From assembly GCF_002095395.1 (NCBI RefSeq), contig NZ_MJEI01000106.1, forward strand, positions 248,001 through 312,000: a stretch of DNA of 64,000 bases, written 5' to 3'. A model generated the notes under the pieces. It saw only the letters and a program-made list of their open reading frames with translations. It was not told where the DNA came from and did not search any database. This DNA comes from Williamsia sp. 1135. GTDB taxonomy: Bacteria; Actinomycetota; Actinomycetes; Mycobacteriales; Mycobacteriaceae. A program made the translations under genes and the position numbers. The stretch's first letter is position 1; every line of letters begins with the position of its first letter. Below, piece by piece: positions 43,917-53,956 of the stretch.

Positions 43917-45149
43917 GTGCCCGAAATCGATGGTGCCGCCACCGCGCTGGTCCTGATAGCGACCGCCATGGTGCTGCTGATGACTCCGGCGCTTGCGCTG
44001 TTCTACGGCGGCATGGTGAGGAGTTTCAGCGTCCTGAACATGATGATGATGAGTTTCATCGCGATCCCGCTCGTGGCACTGGCGTGGCTGCTCGCCGGCT
44101 ACAGCCTCGCATTCTCCGAGGACGCGGGCTTCGGTCTCATCGGGGGAGTCCACTCGTTCGGGCTCGCAGGTATCGGGCCGGAGTCGGTACACGGTTCGAT
44201 CCCGACGCTGTTGTTCGTGACGTTCCAGTTGACGTTCGCCGTCATCACGGCGGCGTTGATCAGCGGGGCCATCGCGGACAGGGCGAAGTTCGTCGCCTGG
44301 ATCGTCTTCGTGCCCGTGTGGACCGTGCTCGTGTACGCGCCTGTCGCGCACTGGGTGTGGGGCCCTGGCGGCTGGATCTCAGAACTGGGCGCACTCGACT
44401 ACGCGGGCGGCCTCGTGGTGGAGGTGACCTCGGGTGCTTCCGCCTTGGCGCTGGCCTTGGTGCTCGGACCCCGGCTCGGTTTCAAACACGATCCGATGCG
44501 GCCCCATAATCTGCCGTTCGTGTTGCTCGGTGCGGGCCTGCTCTGGTTCGGCTGGTTCGGGTTCAACGCGGGGTCGGCTCTCGCGGCCGACGGGATGGCC
44601 GCGGCGGTTCTGCTCAACACCCTGATCGCGGGCAGCGTGGGCATGGTCGGGTGGCTGATCGTCGAGAACAGCCGAGACGGTCATCCGACGAGCTTCGGTG
44701 CGGCCTCGGGCATCGTCGCGGGTCTGGTGGCGATCACGCCCTCGTGCGGCTCCGTCAGCCCGTTGGGCGCGGCGGTCGTCGGATTGGCGGCCGGCGTCGT
44801 CTGCGCCTACGTCGTGCTGTGGAAGTTCAAGTTCGGTTACGACGACTCTCTCGACGTGGTGGGGGTGCACTTCACCGGTGGTGTCGTCGGGACGGCTCTG
44901 ATCGGCCTCCTGGCCACGGGGATGATGACGGGTGACGCTGAGGGGCTGTTCTACGGCGGTGGGTTGCTCCTGCTCGGCAAACAACTGCTGGCGATCCTCG
45001 CGGTCGCGGCGTACACGTTCGCCATGTCGTTCGGCATCGGCAAGGTCATCCATTGGACGATCGGCTTCCGGGTGTCCGCAAAGGACGAACGCGAGGGTGT
45101 GGACTTCTCGGAGCACGCCGAGACCGCCTATGCGGAGCTGGAACGGTAG
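43917..45149 (+). CDS. amtB: Ammonium transporter
   Basis: A 410-residue Amt/MEP/Rh channel with about eleven transmembrane helices. Family segments include ALALFYGGMVRSFSVLNMMM, FVPVWTVLVYAPVAHWVWGP, GALDYAGGLVVEVTSGASAL and the pore-lining DVVGVHFTGGVVGTALIGLL. The C-terminal tail (GFRVSAKDEREGVDFSEHAE) is the usual cytosolic regulatory end. GTG 43917 has GGGAGG six bases upstream. No glnB/glnK follows, so it is a stand-alone amt. No clear GlnR or AmtR box was found upstream. Confidence 0.94.
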   Translation: MPEIDGAATALVLIATAMVLLMTPALALFYGGMVRSFSVLNMMMMSFIAIPLVALAWLLAGYSLAFSEDAGFGLIGGVHSFGLAGIGPESVHGSIPTLLFVTFQLTFAVITAALISGAIADRAKFVAWIVFVPVWTVLVYAPVAHWVWGPGGWISELGALDYAGGLVVEVTSGASALALALVLGPRLGFKHDPMRPHNLPFVLLGAGLLWFGWFGFNAGSALAADGMAAAVLLNTLIAGSVGMVGWLIVENSRDGHPTSFGAASGIVAGLVAITPSCGSVSPLGAAVVGLAAGVVCAYVVLWKFKFGYDDSLDVVGVHFTGGVVGTALIGLLATGMMTGDAEGLFYGGGLLLLGKQLLAILAVAAYTFAMSFGIGKVIHWTIGFRVSAKDEREGVDFSEHAETAYAELER

Positions 45150-45213
45150 CCAGACGCAGACTCTGGGTGGTGGCGGGGTGGTGGCCGTACCCGCGCGGTG
45201 GCATCGTGAAGTG

Positions 45214-45699
45214 ATGACGACCAATCCAGAGAGCACACCGGAAGGTTCGACCGGGGAGTACAGCCTCGACGAGGACGACCAGTTGCAACCGGAGGACACG
45301 CTCGACGACCGTGGTGTCGACGACATTCTGGACGAGGGCTATTCGCCGCCGGAGCAGCCGGACGGAATCAATCGTTACGGCACGACCGCCGACGAGCAGA
45401 GCCAGGGCGAGAGCCTGGCTCAGCATCTCGCCGAGGAAGAACCAGATCCGACGGCGCTGGCGTATCAGCCCGAAGCCCCGGATCCGGAATGGCGCTCCGA
45501 CGAGGCCGACAGCGATCCCGAGTTCCCGGAGGGTGCGCAGGTGGGTGGTCGCCGATCGGGTCGTCTGATCGCGCCGGACGAAGGGGTGGCCGTGCATGAC
45601 ATCCAGGAGCGGCTGGCGACCGATGCGGGAATCGACGGCGGCGCTGCATCGGCGGAGGAAGCAGCGGTGCACGTCATCGATGATGACGACGAGTTCTGA
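45214..45699 (+). CDS. DUF5709-family acidic protein
   Basis: A 161-residue, strongly acidic, probably disordered protein. EYSLDEDDQLQPEDTLDDRG, then GYSPPEQP and the C-terminal AVHVIDDDDEF are characteristic of actinobacterial DUF5709. It begins 64 bp after amtB, and its last 20 bases overlap the CoA transferase start, so the three genes may be partly co-transcribed. No catalytic motif. Confidence 0.82.
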   Translation: MTTNPESTPEGSTGEYSLDEDDQLQPEDTLDDRGVDDILDEGYSPPEQPDGINRYGTTADEQSQGESLAQHLAEEEPDPTALAYQPEAPDPEWRSDEADSDPEFPEGAQVGGRRSGRLIAPDEGVAVHDIQERLATDAGIDGGAASAEEAAVHVIDDDDEF

Positions 45700-46855
45700 C
45701 CCGCGCCCACCGCTCGACGGGGTGATCGTCGCCGACTTCAGTCGGGTGCTCGCAGGCCCGATGGCGACGATGACCCTGGCCGATCTCGGTGCCACCGTCA
45801 TCAAGGTGGAACGGCCGGGAAGCGGGGATGACACCCGGTCTTGGGGTCCACCGTGGACGCCCGCGGGATCGTCGTATTTCGAAAGTGTCAACAGGTCCAA
45901 ACGCAGTGTCTGCCTAGACCTTTCGAATGAGGACGACCTCGAGGCAGCACGGGAGCTGGCTCGTCGGGCCGATGTCTTGATCCACAACTTCTTGCCCGGG
46001 CCTCTCGAGAGGTCCGGACTCGACTACCAGTCGGTCAGCAACGTCAATCCTGGCATCGTGTACTGCGCCATCAGCGGCTTCGGGTCTGCCGCCGGCGCGG
46101 GACTACCGGGGTACGACTTCGTGGTGCAGGCGATGGGTGGCCTCATGAGCATCACCGGTGACGCCGACGGTGATCCGATGAAAGTCGGTGTTGCCCTGGT
46201 CGACATCTTGACCGGTAAAGATGCGACCGTCGCTGTTCTGGCTGCGCTCGCTGCGCGGCACCGCGACGGTGTCGGGCAGAAGCTCGAGGTGAGTCTGATG
46301 TCATCTTTGTTGGGAGCCTTGGCAAATCAGTCGTCCTCGTATCTGGCGACGGGGCAGGCGCCGGGCCGAATGGGCAATCACCATCCGTCGGTCGCCCCCT
46401 ACGAGCCCGTCCAGTGCCGCGATGCCCTGCTTGTCGTCGCCTGCGGCAACGATCGTCAGTTCGCCTCTCTTGCCGAGGTTGTCGGTGAGCCCGAGCTGGC
46501 CTCCGATGAGCGGTTCGCGACCAACCGCTCACGTGTGGAGAATCGCGTGGCGTTGACGAAGGTCCTGGAGGGGCATCTGATCCGCGACACCGCAGTGGTG
46601 TGGGAATCGCGGATGCGCAACGCCGGCGTCCCGGCAGGCCGGGTCGCCGACATCGGTGAGGCCTTCCAGACCGCAACCGATCTCGGTCTGGCGCCGGTGG
46701 TGGAGATGCCTGCCGGGTACACCGATCAGGTGGCACATCCGGTCAGATATTCGCGCAGCCCTCAACGCCCCTTCGAGCCACCTCCGGGGCTGGGTGAGCA
46801 CACGGACTCCGTACGGCATTGGCTCTCCGGCGACGCCGCCGCGCCGCCGCCATGA
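45680..46855 (+). CDS. CaiB/BaiF-type CoA transferase
   Basis: A 391-residue class III CoA transferase. Its N-terminal segment GVIVADFSRVLAGPMATMTL, then LADLGATVIKVERPGSGDDT, is diagnostic. The catalytic Asp should be in GVALVDILTGKDATVAVLAA. NHHPSVAPYEPVQCRDALLV and the C-terminal VAHPVRYSRSPQ also fit. The start is taken at the ATG-ATG pair at 45680, inside the end of the DUF5709 gene; the longer open frame upstream is the wrong reading of that gene. The acyl substrate is unknown. Confidence 0.9.
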   Translation: MMTTSSDPRPPLDGVIVADFSRVLAGPMATMTLADLGATVIKVERPGSGDDTRSWGPPWTPAGSSYFESVNRSKRSVCLDLSNEDDLEAARELARRADVLIHNFLPGPLERSGLDYQSVSNVNPGIVYCAISGFGSAAGAGLPGYDFVVQAMGGLMSITGDADGDPMKVGVALVDILTGKDATVAVLAALAARHRDGVGQKLEVSLMSSLLGALANQSSSYLATGQAPGRMGNHHPSVAPYEPVQCRDALLVVACGNDRQFASLAEVVGEPELASDERFATNRSRVENRVALTKVLEGHLIRDTAVVWESRMRNAGVPAGRVADIGEAFQTATDLGLAPVVEMPAGYTDQVAHPVRYSRSPQRPFEPPPGLGEHTDSVRHWLSGDAAAPPP

Positions 46856-46901
46856 TCGCCAGCGGCGGCGACGTGGGCCTGGCCGCGGGGCGGGTTCGAC
46901 C

Positions 46902-48012
46902 TCACCTGATCCGGTCAAGGATCGCGTCCGCCGCACGGGCCGTTCCCCGCCCGTCGGCGAGCCGTTCTGCGATCACCCCAGCGGCCGCGGCATACGTGCT
47001 GTCCTCGAGTATTCGGGCCAACGTTGTCGAGATCTTCTCGGGCGAAGCATTTTTCGGCAACACCACGCCGACGCCGGAGGCGGCCACGGCCTTGCCGACC
47101 ATCGGCTGATCGAGGAGTGGATGCATCGGGATGATGATCATCGGCAGGCCGTGCGCCAGGGCCTGAACAGTGGTGGAGTGACCGCCGTGTCCCACGACCG
47201 CCGAGCACCTGGGCAGTACGTCGCGATGTGGGATGTATTGGTGCACTTCGGCATTCGGCGGCGGGTTCAGTGCCGCGGGATCGACTGCGGGACCGGTCGT
47301 CAGCACGAGGCGGATCGGCATCTCGGCCGCGGCGTCCAGAATGTTCTGCAACGTCTGCTGTTGGCCGGGGAAGTCGGTGGTGCTCAGACTGGCCAGGACC
47401 AACGGAAGTTCTTGTCTCACATGAGGACGCGCCGCGGGCTCGGCGGGGCCCGACCACACGCGTCGCGGGTCGGCGGATCGTCGTCCCGGCGGGATCGAGT
47501 GACCGGTCGGAGACCACCAAACGGAGATCGGTTGCATTCCAGGTCCTGCGGACACGGAGGCCACGGAATCGGGAGACCAGGCCGACCGCGCGGCGAAAAG
47601 ATCCGTCGAGGTACGCGTAGAAGGTGTGGAAGAGCGCCACGACAGGGACGTCGCGGCCGGCAAGCGCCGAGATGAAAGGCAACAACATGCAATCCACCAC
47701 GACGACGTCCTGGCCGTCCGCCGCCGACACCGCGTGGTCGACGAGCGCATCGGTGGTGAACATCTTCAGACAGCCGAGGACTGCTGAGAGCATCCCTCGG
47801 TGCTGCGCGGAGGACCAAGGTGGCGGGTCTGTGTACGCCACGAACGACAACCCGGCTGCCTCGACCTTTCCGCGCTGTTGCTCGTGGCCGAGCACGGTCA
47901 CCTCATGGCCGCGTGACGAGATCTCCCGCCCGAGAGTGATCACGGGAGGGAAATTGCCGCCGGCGTCAAAGGTCACGAACAACACGCGGGCGCGCTGTGG
48001 TCCGGTGGGCAC
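46902..48012 (-). pseudogene. Glycosyltransferase (UDP-glycosyltransferase type, GT-B) with a frameshift
   Basis: The N-terminal domain (RVLFVTFDAGGNFPPVITLG, then REISSRGHEVTVLGHEQQRG) reads in one frame through RLVVSDRSLDPAGT. The C-terminal nucleotide-sugar domain (VWSGPAEPAARPHVRQELPL, then HQYIPHRDVLPRCSAVVGHG, then GHSTTVQALAHGLPMIIIPM) is in another. The switch is at about 47450-47490. The span of 1111 bp is one more than a multiple of three; corrected length is about 370 residues. The family moves sugars onto small lipophilic acceptors. GTG 48012 starts nine bases after the upstream TetR gene, so the regulator and enzyme form one unit. Confidence 0.83.
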
Positions 48013-48021
48013 CTGATGACT

Positions 48022-48609
48022 CTAAGCGCTCGTCAGGAGCGCAGTGATCATCCGATCGACGCGTTTTTGTGCCTGCGCTCGCGTCAGGCCGCGATCGCGG
48101 CAGAGCACCTTCCAGGTGTACACGTCGGTCGCCACCAGCAGCATGTCGATGAGCTCGTTTCGGGTTCGCGTCGCAATGCCGGCCAACTGTGGCGCGAAGG
48201 CAGAGGTGACCCACTCACGATGCGCCTCGCGCTCGCCACTGGTGAGCGACTGCGCTCGACGATCCCAGCCCTCCTGGCCGAGCAGCATGATGATGACGTC
48301 GCCGCGGGCCTCGAAGTGGTCGAAAAGGGCGTCAAGGGCGGCGCGCACATTCCCGGGGGTGGTGACCGCCTGAGAGTTCAGCTGTTCGCCCACGAACGCA
48401 GTTGCTGCGTCGAGCAGGCCGTCTCGGTTACCGAACTGGCGTAAGACCGTCTGCACGCTGACGCCGGCGCGGGCGGCGACTTCGGGGAGCACTATCGTCG
48501 AAAACGGTTTCTCACCCGCCAACGCGACGGTGGCGTGAAGCGCGCGCTGCCGGGTCAGTCCGGCGGACTCGGCGCGCGAGCGCATGACGTAATTGCGCGT
48601 CGTCTTCAT
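48022..48609 (-). CDS. TetR-family transcriptional regulator
   Basis: A 195-residue regulator. The helix-turn-helix lies near residues 20-65 (ALHATVALAGEKPFSTIVLP, then EVAARAGVSVQTVLRQFGNR), followed by a ligand-binding helical domain. It is immediately upstream of the glycosyltransferase on the same strand, so it probably regulates that gene and itself. No convincing palindrome was found in the 50 bp upstream. Confidence 0.88.
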   Translation of the reverse strand: MKTTRNYVMRSRAESAGLTRQRALHATVALAGEKPFSTIVLPEVAARAGVSVQTVLRQFGNRDGLLDAATAFVGEQLNSQAVTTPGNVRAALDALFDHFEARGDVIIMLLGQEGWDRRAQSLTSGEREAHREWVTSAFAPQLAGIATRTRNELIDMLLVATDVYTWKVLCRDRGLTRAQAQKRVDRMITALLTSA

Positions 48610-48682
48610 ACCAGCACACGCTAGCGGCCTCGCAATTTCGTGTCAACGAGCACTACCGTCAAATGTGCTCAAAACACAGCAA

Positions 48683-48711
48683 CGCCCGGGCCGCAGTGCG
48701 CGGCCCGGGCG
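48683..48711 (-). terminator. Terminator downstream of the rpf gene
   Basis: Perfect 12-bp GC-rich arms (48683-48694 and 48700-48711) around a five-base loop, 16 bp after the rpf stop and followed on the minus strand by TTGCTGTGTTTTG. It separates rpf from the TetR gene. Confidence 0.85.
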
Positions 48712-48726
48712 AAGAATGTGCTTGTG

Positions 48727-49401
<675 letters not shown>

Positions 49402-49440
49402 AAGAGCCCCGCCCGTACCCCTCGATACGGCGGGGCCCTT
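49402..49440 (-). terminator. Terminator after the fadE24-fadE23 operon
   Basis: GCCCCGCCCGTA (49407-49418) pairs with TACGGCGGGGC (49427-49437) with one bulge; in the minus direction it ends in CTCTTTG. Located 31 bp beyond the acyl-CoA dehydrogenase stop. Confidence 0.75.
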
Positions 49441-49470
49441 CACCTGTGAGAGAGACGAAAGGGGTTCAGA

Positions 49471-50694
49471 TCACTTGAGTTCGGCGCTGCTCTTACCGAG
49501 GACGCGACGGGCGATGATCAGATTCTGGATCTGCTGGGTGCCCTCGAAGATGTCGAGAATCTTCGAATCACGGGCCCATTTCTCGAGTAGCAGATGCTCG
49601 GAATATCCCAGGGTGCCGGCGAGTTCCACAGTCTTGGTGGTGACGTCGGTGACCGTGCGGCCGGCCTTGGCCTTGGACATGGAAGCTTCCTTGGAGTTCG
49701 GCTCCTTGTTGTCGGCCATCCACGCGGCCCGCAACGAGAGTAGGTATGCGGCTTCGAAATCCGATTCCATCCTGATGAACTCGGCAGCCGCGGCATGCTG
49801 ATTGTTGACCGGCTTGTCGTAGTCGATCTCCACGCCGGCCTCTTCGAGCAGCCGACGCAGTTCCTCGAGTGCGGCCCTGGTGACACCCACTGCCATGCCG
49901 GCCACCATCGGGCGGGTGTTGTCGAAGGTCTGCATGACCCCGCCGAAACCCTTCTTGGTATCGACTTCTGGTGAGCCGAGCAGGTTTTCGGACGGGACGC
50001 GACAATTCTCGAAGCGAATGACGGCGGTGTCGGACGCCTTGATACCGAGCTTGTGCTCGAGACGCTCGATCGTGACGCCCTCATGCTCACGGGGAACCAC
50101 GAAGCTCTTGATCGCGGCGCGGCCGGCGCTCTTGTCGACGGTGGCCCACACGACGATGTGGTCGGCGCGAGATCCGGCCGTCACGAAGATCTTCTCGCCG
50201 TTGATGATGTAGTCGTCGCCATCACGGGTTGCCGTGGTGGACACCGCCGCGGAGTCGGAACCGAAGGAAGGCTCGGTGATGGCCATCGCGGCCCACACCT
50301 TGCCGAACTTGTCGAGCTGCTCCTCGGAGGCCACGGCGGCGATCGCGGCGTTGCCCAGACCCTGATAGGGAATGGACAGCATCAAACCCACGTCGCCCCA
50401 AGAGGTTTCCATCGTGTTCAGAACCGACTGCATGTTGCCGCCGTTGACGATTGCTCCCGCGGGGAGGTCCTTTTTCTCTTGCTTCTGCCCACGGCCACCG
50501 TCGGCGCCCGCACCGGCGGCGCCGGCTTCGTTCAGGCCGTCGTACAGGCTGGCGAGGGTGTCGAGTTCGACGGGGTAAGCGTGTTCCGCGAGGTCGTATT
50601 TACGCGAGATCGGGCGGAAGATCTGGGCCGCGGCCTGGTGGGCCTGATCGACCGTCACATTCAGCTTCTTGGGAAGCTCGAGATTGATTGCCAT
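49471..50694 (-). CDS. fadE23: Acyl-CoA dehydrogenase, FadE23-like
   Basis: A 407-residue acyl-CoA dehydrogenase. AITEPSFGSDSAAVSTTATR (FAD/substrate loop), DDYIINGEKIFVTAGSRADH, and the C-terminal GTLGYSEHLLLEKWARDSKI with FEGTQQIQNLIIARRVLG are all present. The second gene of an operon with another acyl-CoA dehydrogenase, matching Rv3140 next to Rv3139 in M. tuberculosis. Residues about 75-95 form an unusual Gly/Ala/Lys insert (AGAAGAGADGGRGQKQEKKD). The substrate is unknown; the two subunits may pair as a heteromeric enzyme, as several mycobacterial FadE pairs do. Confidence 0.88.
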   Translation of the reverse strand: MAINLELPKKLNVTVDQAHQAAAQIFRPISRKYDLAEHAYPVELDTLASLYDGLNEAGAAGAGADGGRGQKQEKKDLPAGAIVNGGNMQSVLNTMETSWGDVGLMLSIPYQGLGNAAIAAVASEEQLDKFGKVWAAMAITEPSFGSDSAAVSTTATRDGDDYIINGEKIFVTAGSRADHIVVWATVDKSAGRAAIKSFVVPREHEGVTIERLEHKLGIKASDTAVIRFENCRVPSENLLGSPEVDTKKGFGGVMQTFDNTRPMVAGMAVGVTRAALEELRRLLEEAGVEIDYDKPVNNQHAAAAEFIRMESDFEAAYLLSLRAAWMADNKEPNSKEASMSKAKAGRTVTDVTTKTVELAGTLGYSEHLLLEKWARDSKILDIFEGTQQIQNLIIARRVLGKSSAELK

Positions 50695-50741
50695 GACTGA
50701 ATCTTTCGTGAAGTGTTGTGAGACAGGAGTGATCAGGTCGG

Positions 50742-52109
50742 CTAGAGGACGACGATGCCCTCGCCGATCGCGGCGCCACGCAGATCGCGGAACCAGCGCT
50801 CGACGGGATGCTCTTTCGTGAAACCGTGTCCACCGAGCAATTGCACTCCGTCGGAACCGATCTGCATGCCCTTGTCGGCCGTGAGCTTGCGGGCCAGGGC
50901 CGCTTCGCGGGCGAAGGACAGGCCCTGTTCGGCACGGGCAGCACCGCGCAGGGTGACCAGCCGGATCGAGTCGAGTTCGGTGGCCATGGTGGCCACCATG
51001 AATGCGACGGCCTGGCGGTTGGAGATGGGTTCGCCGAACGCCACCCGCTCGTTGACGTAAGGGATGACGTAGTCGAGCACCGCATGAGCGGTTCCGACTG
51101 CGAGCGATGACCAGCCGAGGCGGGCAAGTCGCACCACGTCACGGTAGGCGGAGAAGGCTGCGTCGCCTTCTTCCTCGCCCAGCAGTGCATTCGATGGCAC
51201 CGTGACGTCGGTCAGGAGGAGGCGTCCCATGCCGGCGGCGCGTACGCCCATGCCGGGATCGGCTTCGACGACCAGGCCCTTGGTGCTCGACTCCACGATG
51301 AAGAGCGCGGGGCGCCCGTCCAGCTGGGCGCCGATGATGAACAGTTCGGACGATCCGGCGGCGGGCACAAACGACTTGACGCCGTTGAGCCGGTAACCGC
51401 TGGGTACGCGGGTTGCCTTGGTCTGCAACGTCATCGCGTCGAACAGTGCTCGTGGCTCGGCGATGACGACGGCCGACTGCGGGACGCTCTCGCCCGCGTA
51501 GTCGGGCAGGTAGGTCTTTTGCTGGGCGTCGCTGCCGTACTGGGTCAGCGTCGTCGCCACGCCGCTCGGTGCGAGCAGGGGCAGTGCCAGTCCCATGTCC
51601 CCGTAAGCCATGGCCTCGGCGACCAGCGAGTTGGTGACCACGCCGCGCTCGGTGGCGGCACCGTCGAACTCCTCGGGGACGTTGATCATGGTGATCCCCA
51701 ATTCCGCGCTGCGGGTGAGGATTTCGGCAGGTGCAGTGGCAGCAGCGTCGGCATCGTGAGCCGCGGGCCGCAGGATTTCGGTTGCGAACTCGCGAACCGT
51801 GTCCGCGATCATCTTTTGTTCGTCGTCCGGGAACAGGTTGAAGTAGTTCTTGGGGGTGGTGGTGAGCCGTTTGGCCTTGCCGCCGCCCTGGGCCGACGCG
51901 AAGGCGCGGTTCGCGGCGCCGATCGTCTTGAAGCCGGTCTTGGTGCCCTCGTAGGCGATGCGGTTCAGCGGTTCGCGGATCTTGTACTTGTCGGCGAACT
52001 CTGAACCGGTGACCGTGGTCAACACCCGCATCGCGGTACCGATCGCGCTGCGTCGGTGCGGGTTCTTGCCAACTGCGGATGTGTCGCGGGGCTCGGTATG
52101 AGTACTCAT
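50742..52109 (-). CDS. fadE24: Acyl-CoA dehydrogenase, FadE24-like
   Basis: A 455-residue acyl-CoA dehydrogenase and the first gene of the operon. An extended N-terminus of about 90 residues precedes NLFPDDEQKMIADTVREFAT, the start of the canonical fold. The loop AEPRALFDAMTLQTKATRVP departs from the usual TEP-GSD motif, and the C-terminus carries QLLGGHGFTKEHPVERWFRD. The degenerate active-site region suggests a non-catalytic or partner subunit. ATG 52109 (MSTHTEPRD) is used. Two palindromic operators lie 68-106 bp upstream. Confidence 0.88.
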   Translation of the reverse strand: MSTHTEPRDTSAVGKNPHRRSAIGTAMRVLTTVTGSEFADKYKIREPLNRIAYEGTKTGFKTIGAANRAFASAQGGGKAKRLTTTPKNYFNLFPDDEQKMIADTVREFATEILRPAAHDADAAATAPAEILTRSAELGITMINVPEEFDGAATERGVVTNSLVAEAMAYGDMGLALPLLAPSGVATTLTQYGSDAQQKTYLPDYAGESVPQSAVVIAEPRALFDAMTLQTKATRVPSGYRLNGVKSFVPAAGSSELFIIGAQLDGRPALFIVESSTKGLVVEADPGMGVRAAGMGRLLLTDVTVPSNALLGEEEGDAAFSAYRDVVRLARLGWSSLAVGTAHAVLDYVIPYVNERVAFGEPISNRQAVAFMVATMATELDSIRLVTLRGAARAEQGLSFAREAALARKLTADKGMQIGSDGVQLLGGHGFTKEHPVERWFRDLRGAAIGEGIVVL

Positions 52110-52176
52110 TCTCACCAGCTTGTCTCGTGCGTTCTGCGGCCAGTTCCAGGTGTCCGGCGGTGCCGGACATGCCGAT

Positions 52177-52215
52177 CTTACTCGGCAGTAAGAACGACCT
52201 TACTCCCGAGTAAGG
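52177..52215. promoter_or_regulatory. Two tandem palindromic operators upstream of fadE24
   Basis: CTTACTCGGCAGTAAG (52177-52192) and CCTTACTCCCGAGTAAGG (52198-52215) share TTACTC-nn-(G)AGTAA dyad symmetry. Their centres are 22 bp apart, about two helical turns, so two dimers could bind on one face. The form suits a TetR-family repressor; no candidate gene is adjacent. Confidence 0.7.
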
Positions 52216-52393
52216 TCCTTTGTCATCCACCGGCACGAGGAGTGTCGAGGAGTTGGGTGCAAACAGCAACTCGATAGCAAGACGAATCTTCTATCGCTGC
52301 AGCTCAGAAGGCATGGACCGGCAGGTCATTCAATTGATCAGTATTTCTGTCAGGAGGCACCGATCGGTGCGCTGGTGCCATATTCTCCTCTGC

Positions 52394-52813
52394 ATGACAC
52401 AACCTCCTCCCGGATATCCGGCCCAGCCTCCTGCGCCGCAGGGTGGCCCTCACAACGACACCTTCTTCGTTTCACTGCTCGGCCAAGAACAGGGGCCCAT
52501 GGGTTACCAGGACCTGGCCGGACTGGTCCGGTCCGGCCAGGTGAAGCCCGAGACCCAGGTACGCACCCAGGCGAGCAACTGGTTCCCCGTCTCACAGGTC
52601 CCCGGCCTGTTCTCTGACAAGGAGTGGCTCACCGCGCTGCTCCTGTCGGTGTTCGTCGGTGGTTTCGGTATCGACCGCTTCTATCTCGGCTACACGGGGC
52701 TCGGCGTCGCGAAGCTCCTGACCTGCGGCGGACTCGGCATCTGGACCCTGATCGATATCGTGTTGATTGCGATGCGCAAGCTCCCCGACTCGAATGGTGT
52801 TCCTCTGAAGTGA
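52394..52813 (+). CDS. GYF/TM2-domain membrane protein
   Basis: A 139-residue protein. A proline-rich N-terminus is followed by a GYF_2-like domain ([20 protein letters not shown], then [20 protein letters not shown]) and a TM2 domain with two helices ([20 protein letters not shown], then [20 protein letters not shown]). The DRFYLG turn is diagnostic. Its stop overlaps the next start (GTGA), so the pair is coupled. Function unknown; GYF-like modules often bind proline-rich peptides. Confidence 0.88.
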   Translation: MTQPPPGYPAQPPAPQGGPHNDTFFVSLLGQEQGPMGYQDLAGLVRSGQVKPETQVRTQASNWFPVSQVPGLFSDKEWLTALLLSVFVGGFGIDRFYLGYTGLGVAKLLTCGGLGIWTLIDIVLIAMRKLPDSNGVPLK

Positions 52814-53256
52814 CCTCTCCGTCGACTCTGCCGAACCGGCGGCAATCCGAGAACTCGATTCGGATTGCCGCCGGTTTCGGCGTCGGCGCGATCGTCACGG
52901 CCTTCGCGGTCACCCCGGCGCTGAGCACCTCGGGCCCCACGCTGTGTCCGATGCGGTTGATCACCGGCCTGCCTTGTCCGGGCTGCGGTCTCACCCGCAG
53001 TTGGATTGCTGCCGCCCACGGAGATTTCGCCGATGCGTTCTCCTACAACATCTTCGGACCGGTCAGTCTGATCGCGACGATCATGTTCGTCACGGTGGTC
53101 GGAGTACTCCTGATCCGCGGACGGCCGGCTGCGACCATCACCCCGGTGCTGCGGCACCCGATCGTCATCGCAGTCGTCGTCGTCTGGGTGCTCTACGGCA
53201 TCGCCAGAGTTGTCGACCAACTCGTCGGTGGTGGGGTGTTTCCGGACGTCGCCTGA
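52810..53256 (+). CDS. DUF2752 membrane protein
   Basis: A 148-residue protein from GTG 52810, overlapping the TM2 gene. [20 protein letters not shown] is the defining cysteine motif of DUF2752, located after the first of about three transmembrane helices. TM2 and DUF2752 genes are neighbours in many actinobacteria, which suggests a shared membrane role. The CPGCG cysteines could bind metal or form a disulphide; nothing more specific can be said. Confidence 0.87.
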   Translation: MTSPSTLPNRRQSENSIRIAAGFGVGAIVTAFAVTPALSTSGPTLCPMRLITGLPCPGCGLTRSWIAAAHGDFADAFSYNIFGPVSLIATIMFVTVVGVLLIRGRPAATITPVLRHPIVIAVVVVWVLYGIARVVDQLVGGGVFPDVA

Positions 53257-53277
53257 GGAAGGGCGGAGGGGGAGAGC

Positions 53278-53940
53278 CTAGGTGACCTCGAGGGCGTCCT
53301 GATCCGGCAGGACCAAGAACTCGGTCGCCTCATCGCTCATCTCCGAGAAACGCCCGTAGTGCATCTTCAGTCCGGCCTCCACCAACAGGGCGTTGTGGAT
53401 CGGAAAGCTCAGGCGCGGTTTCACTGCGCGCAGGTAGTCGATGGCCTCACTGATCTTCATCCACGGGGCCATCGTCGGCATCGCGAGCACGTCGACCTTT
53501 TCCTCCGGCACGAAGAGCGAGTCACCGGGATGCATCAGCTGCGCCGGGTTGCTCTCATCTCCGAGGAGGTAGGCGACGTTGTCGATGGCCGGGATGTCCG
53601 GATGGATCACGGCATGGGCACCTCCGGCGATCCGGGTGTTGATCGCACCGATGGTGAACTCATCGCCCGGCGCAGCGGCGGTCCAGTTCCCTGCGACGTC
53701 GTCGTCGTTGAGCTGGCGCGTCGTCTGCGGGTCGGCGTAGAGAACCGCCTCGGGGTTGCCCGCCACGAGATCCGGCAGCGCTGCGACGTCGACGTGGTCG
53801 GGGTGCTGATGGGTGATGAGAATCGCGTCGAGTCCGGTGACGCCGGTGAAACCGTGTGAGAAGTTGCCCGGATCGAAAAGGACTCTGGTGCCGTTCAATT
53901 CGACGAGGATGCAGGAATGTCCGAAGTGTGTGATCTGCAT
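53278..53940 (-). CDS. MBL-fold metal-dependent hydrolase
   Basis: A 220-residue metallo-beta-lactamase-fold protein of the UPF0173/UlaG-like type. MQITHFGHSCILVELNGTRV opens the fold; THQHPDHVD gives the HxHxDH metal site; further ligands lie in AHAVIHPD and FPIHNALLVE. ATG 53940 (MQITHFGHS) is the natural start; the longer open frame belongs to a shadow of hisN. The substrate is unknown. It lies 16 bp downstream of hisN and is probably co-transcribed. Confidence 0.9.
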   Translation of the reverse strand: MQITHFGHSCILVELNGTRVLFDPGNFSHGFTGVTGLDAILITHQHPDHVDVAALPDLVAGNPEAVLYADPQTTRQLNDDDVAGNWTAAAPGDEFTIGAINTRIAGGAHAVIHPDIPAIDNVAYLLGDESNPAQLMHPGDSLFVPEEKVDVLAMPTMAPWMKISEAIDYLRAVKPRLSFPIHNALLVEAGLKMHYGRFSEMSDEATEFLVLPDQDALEVT

Positions 53941-53956
53941 GGTTCCCAGTATGTAC

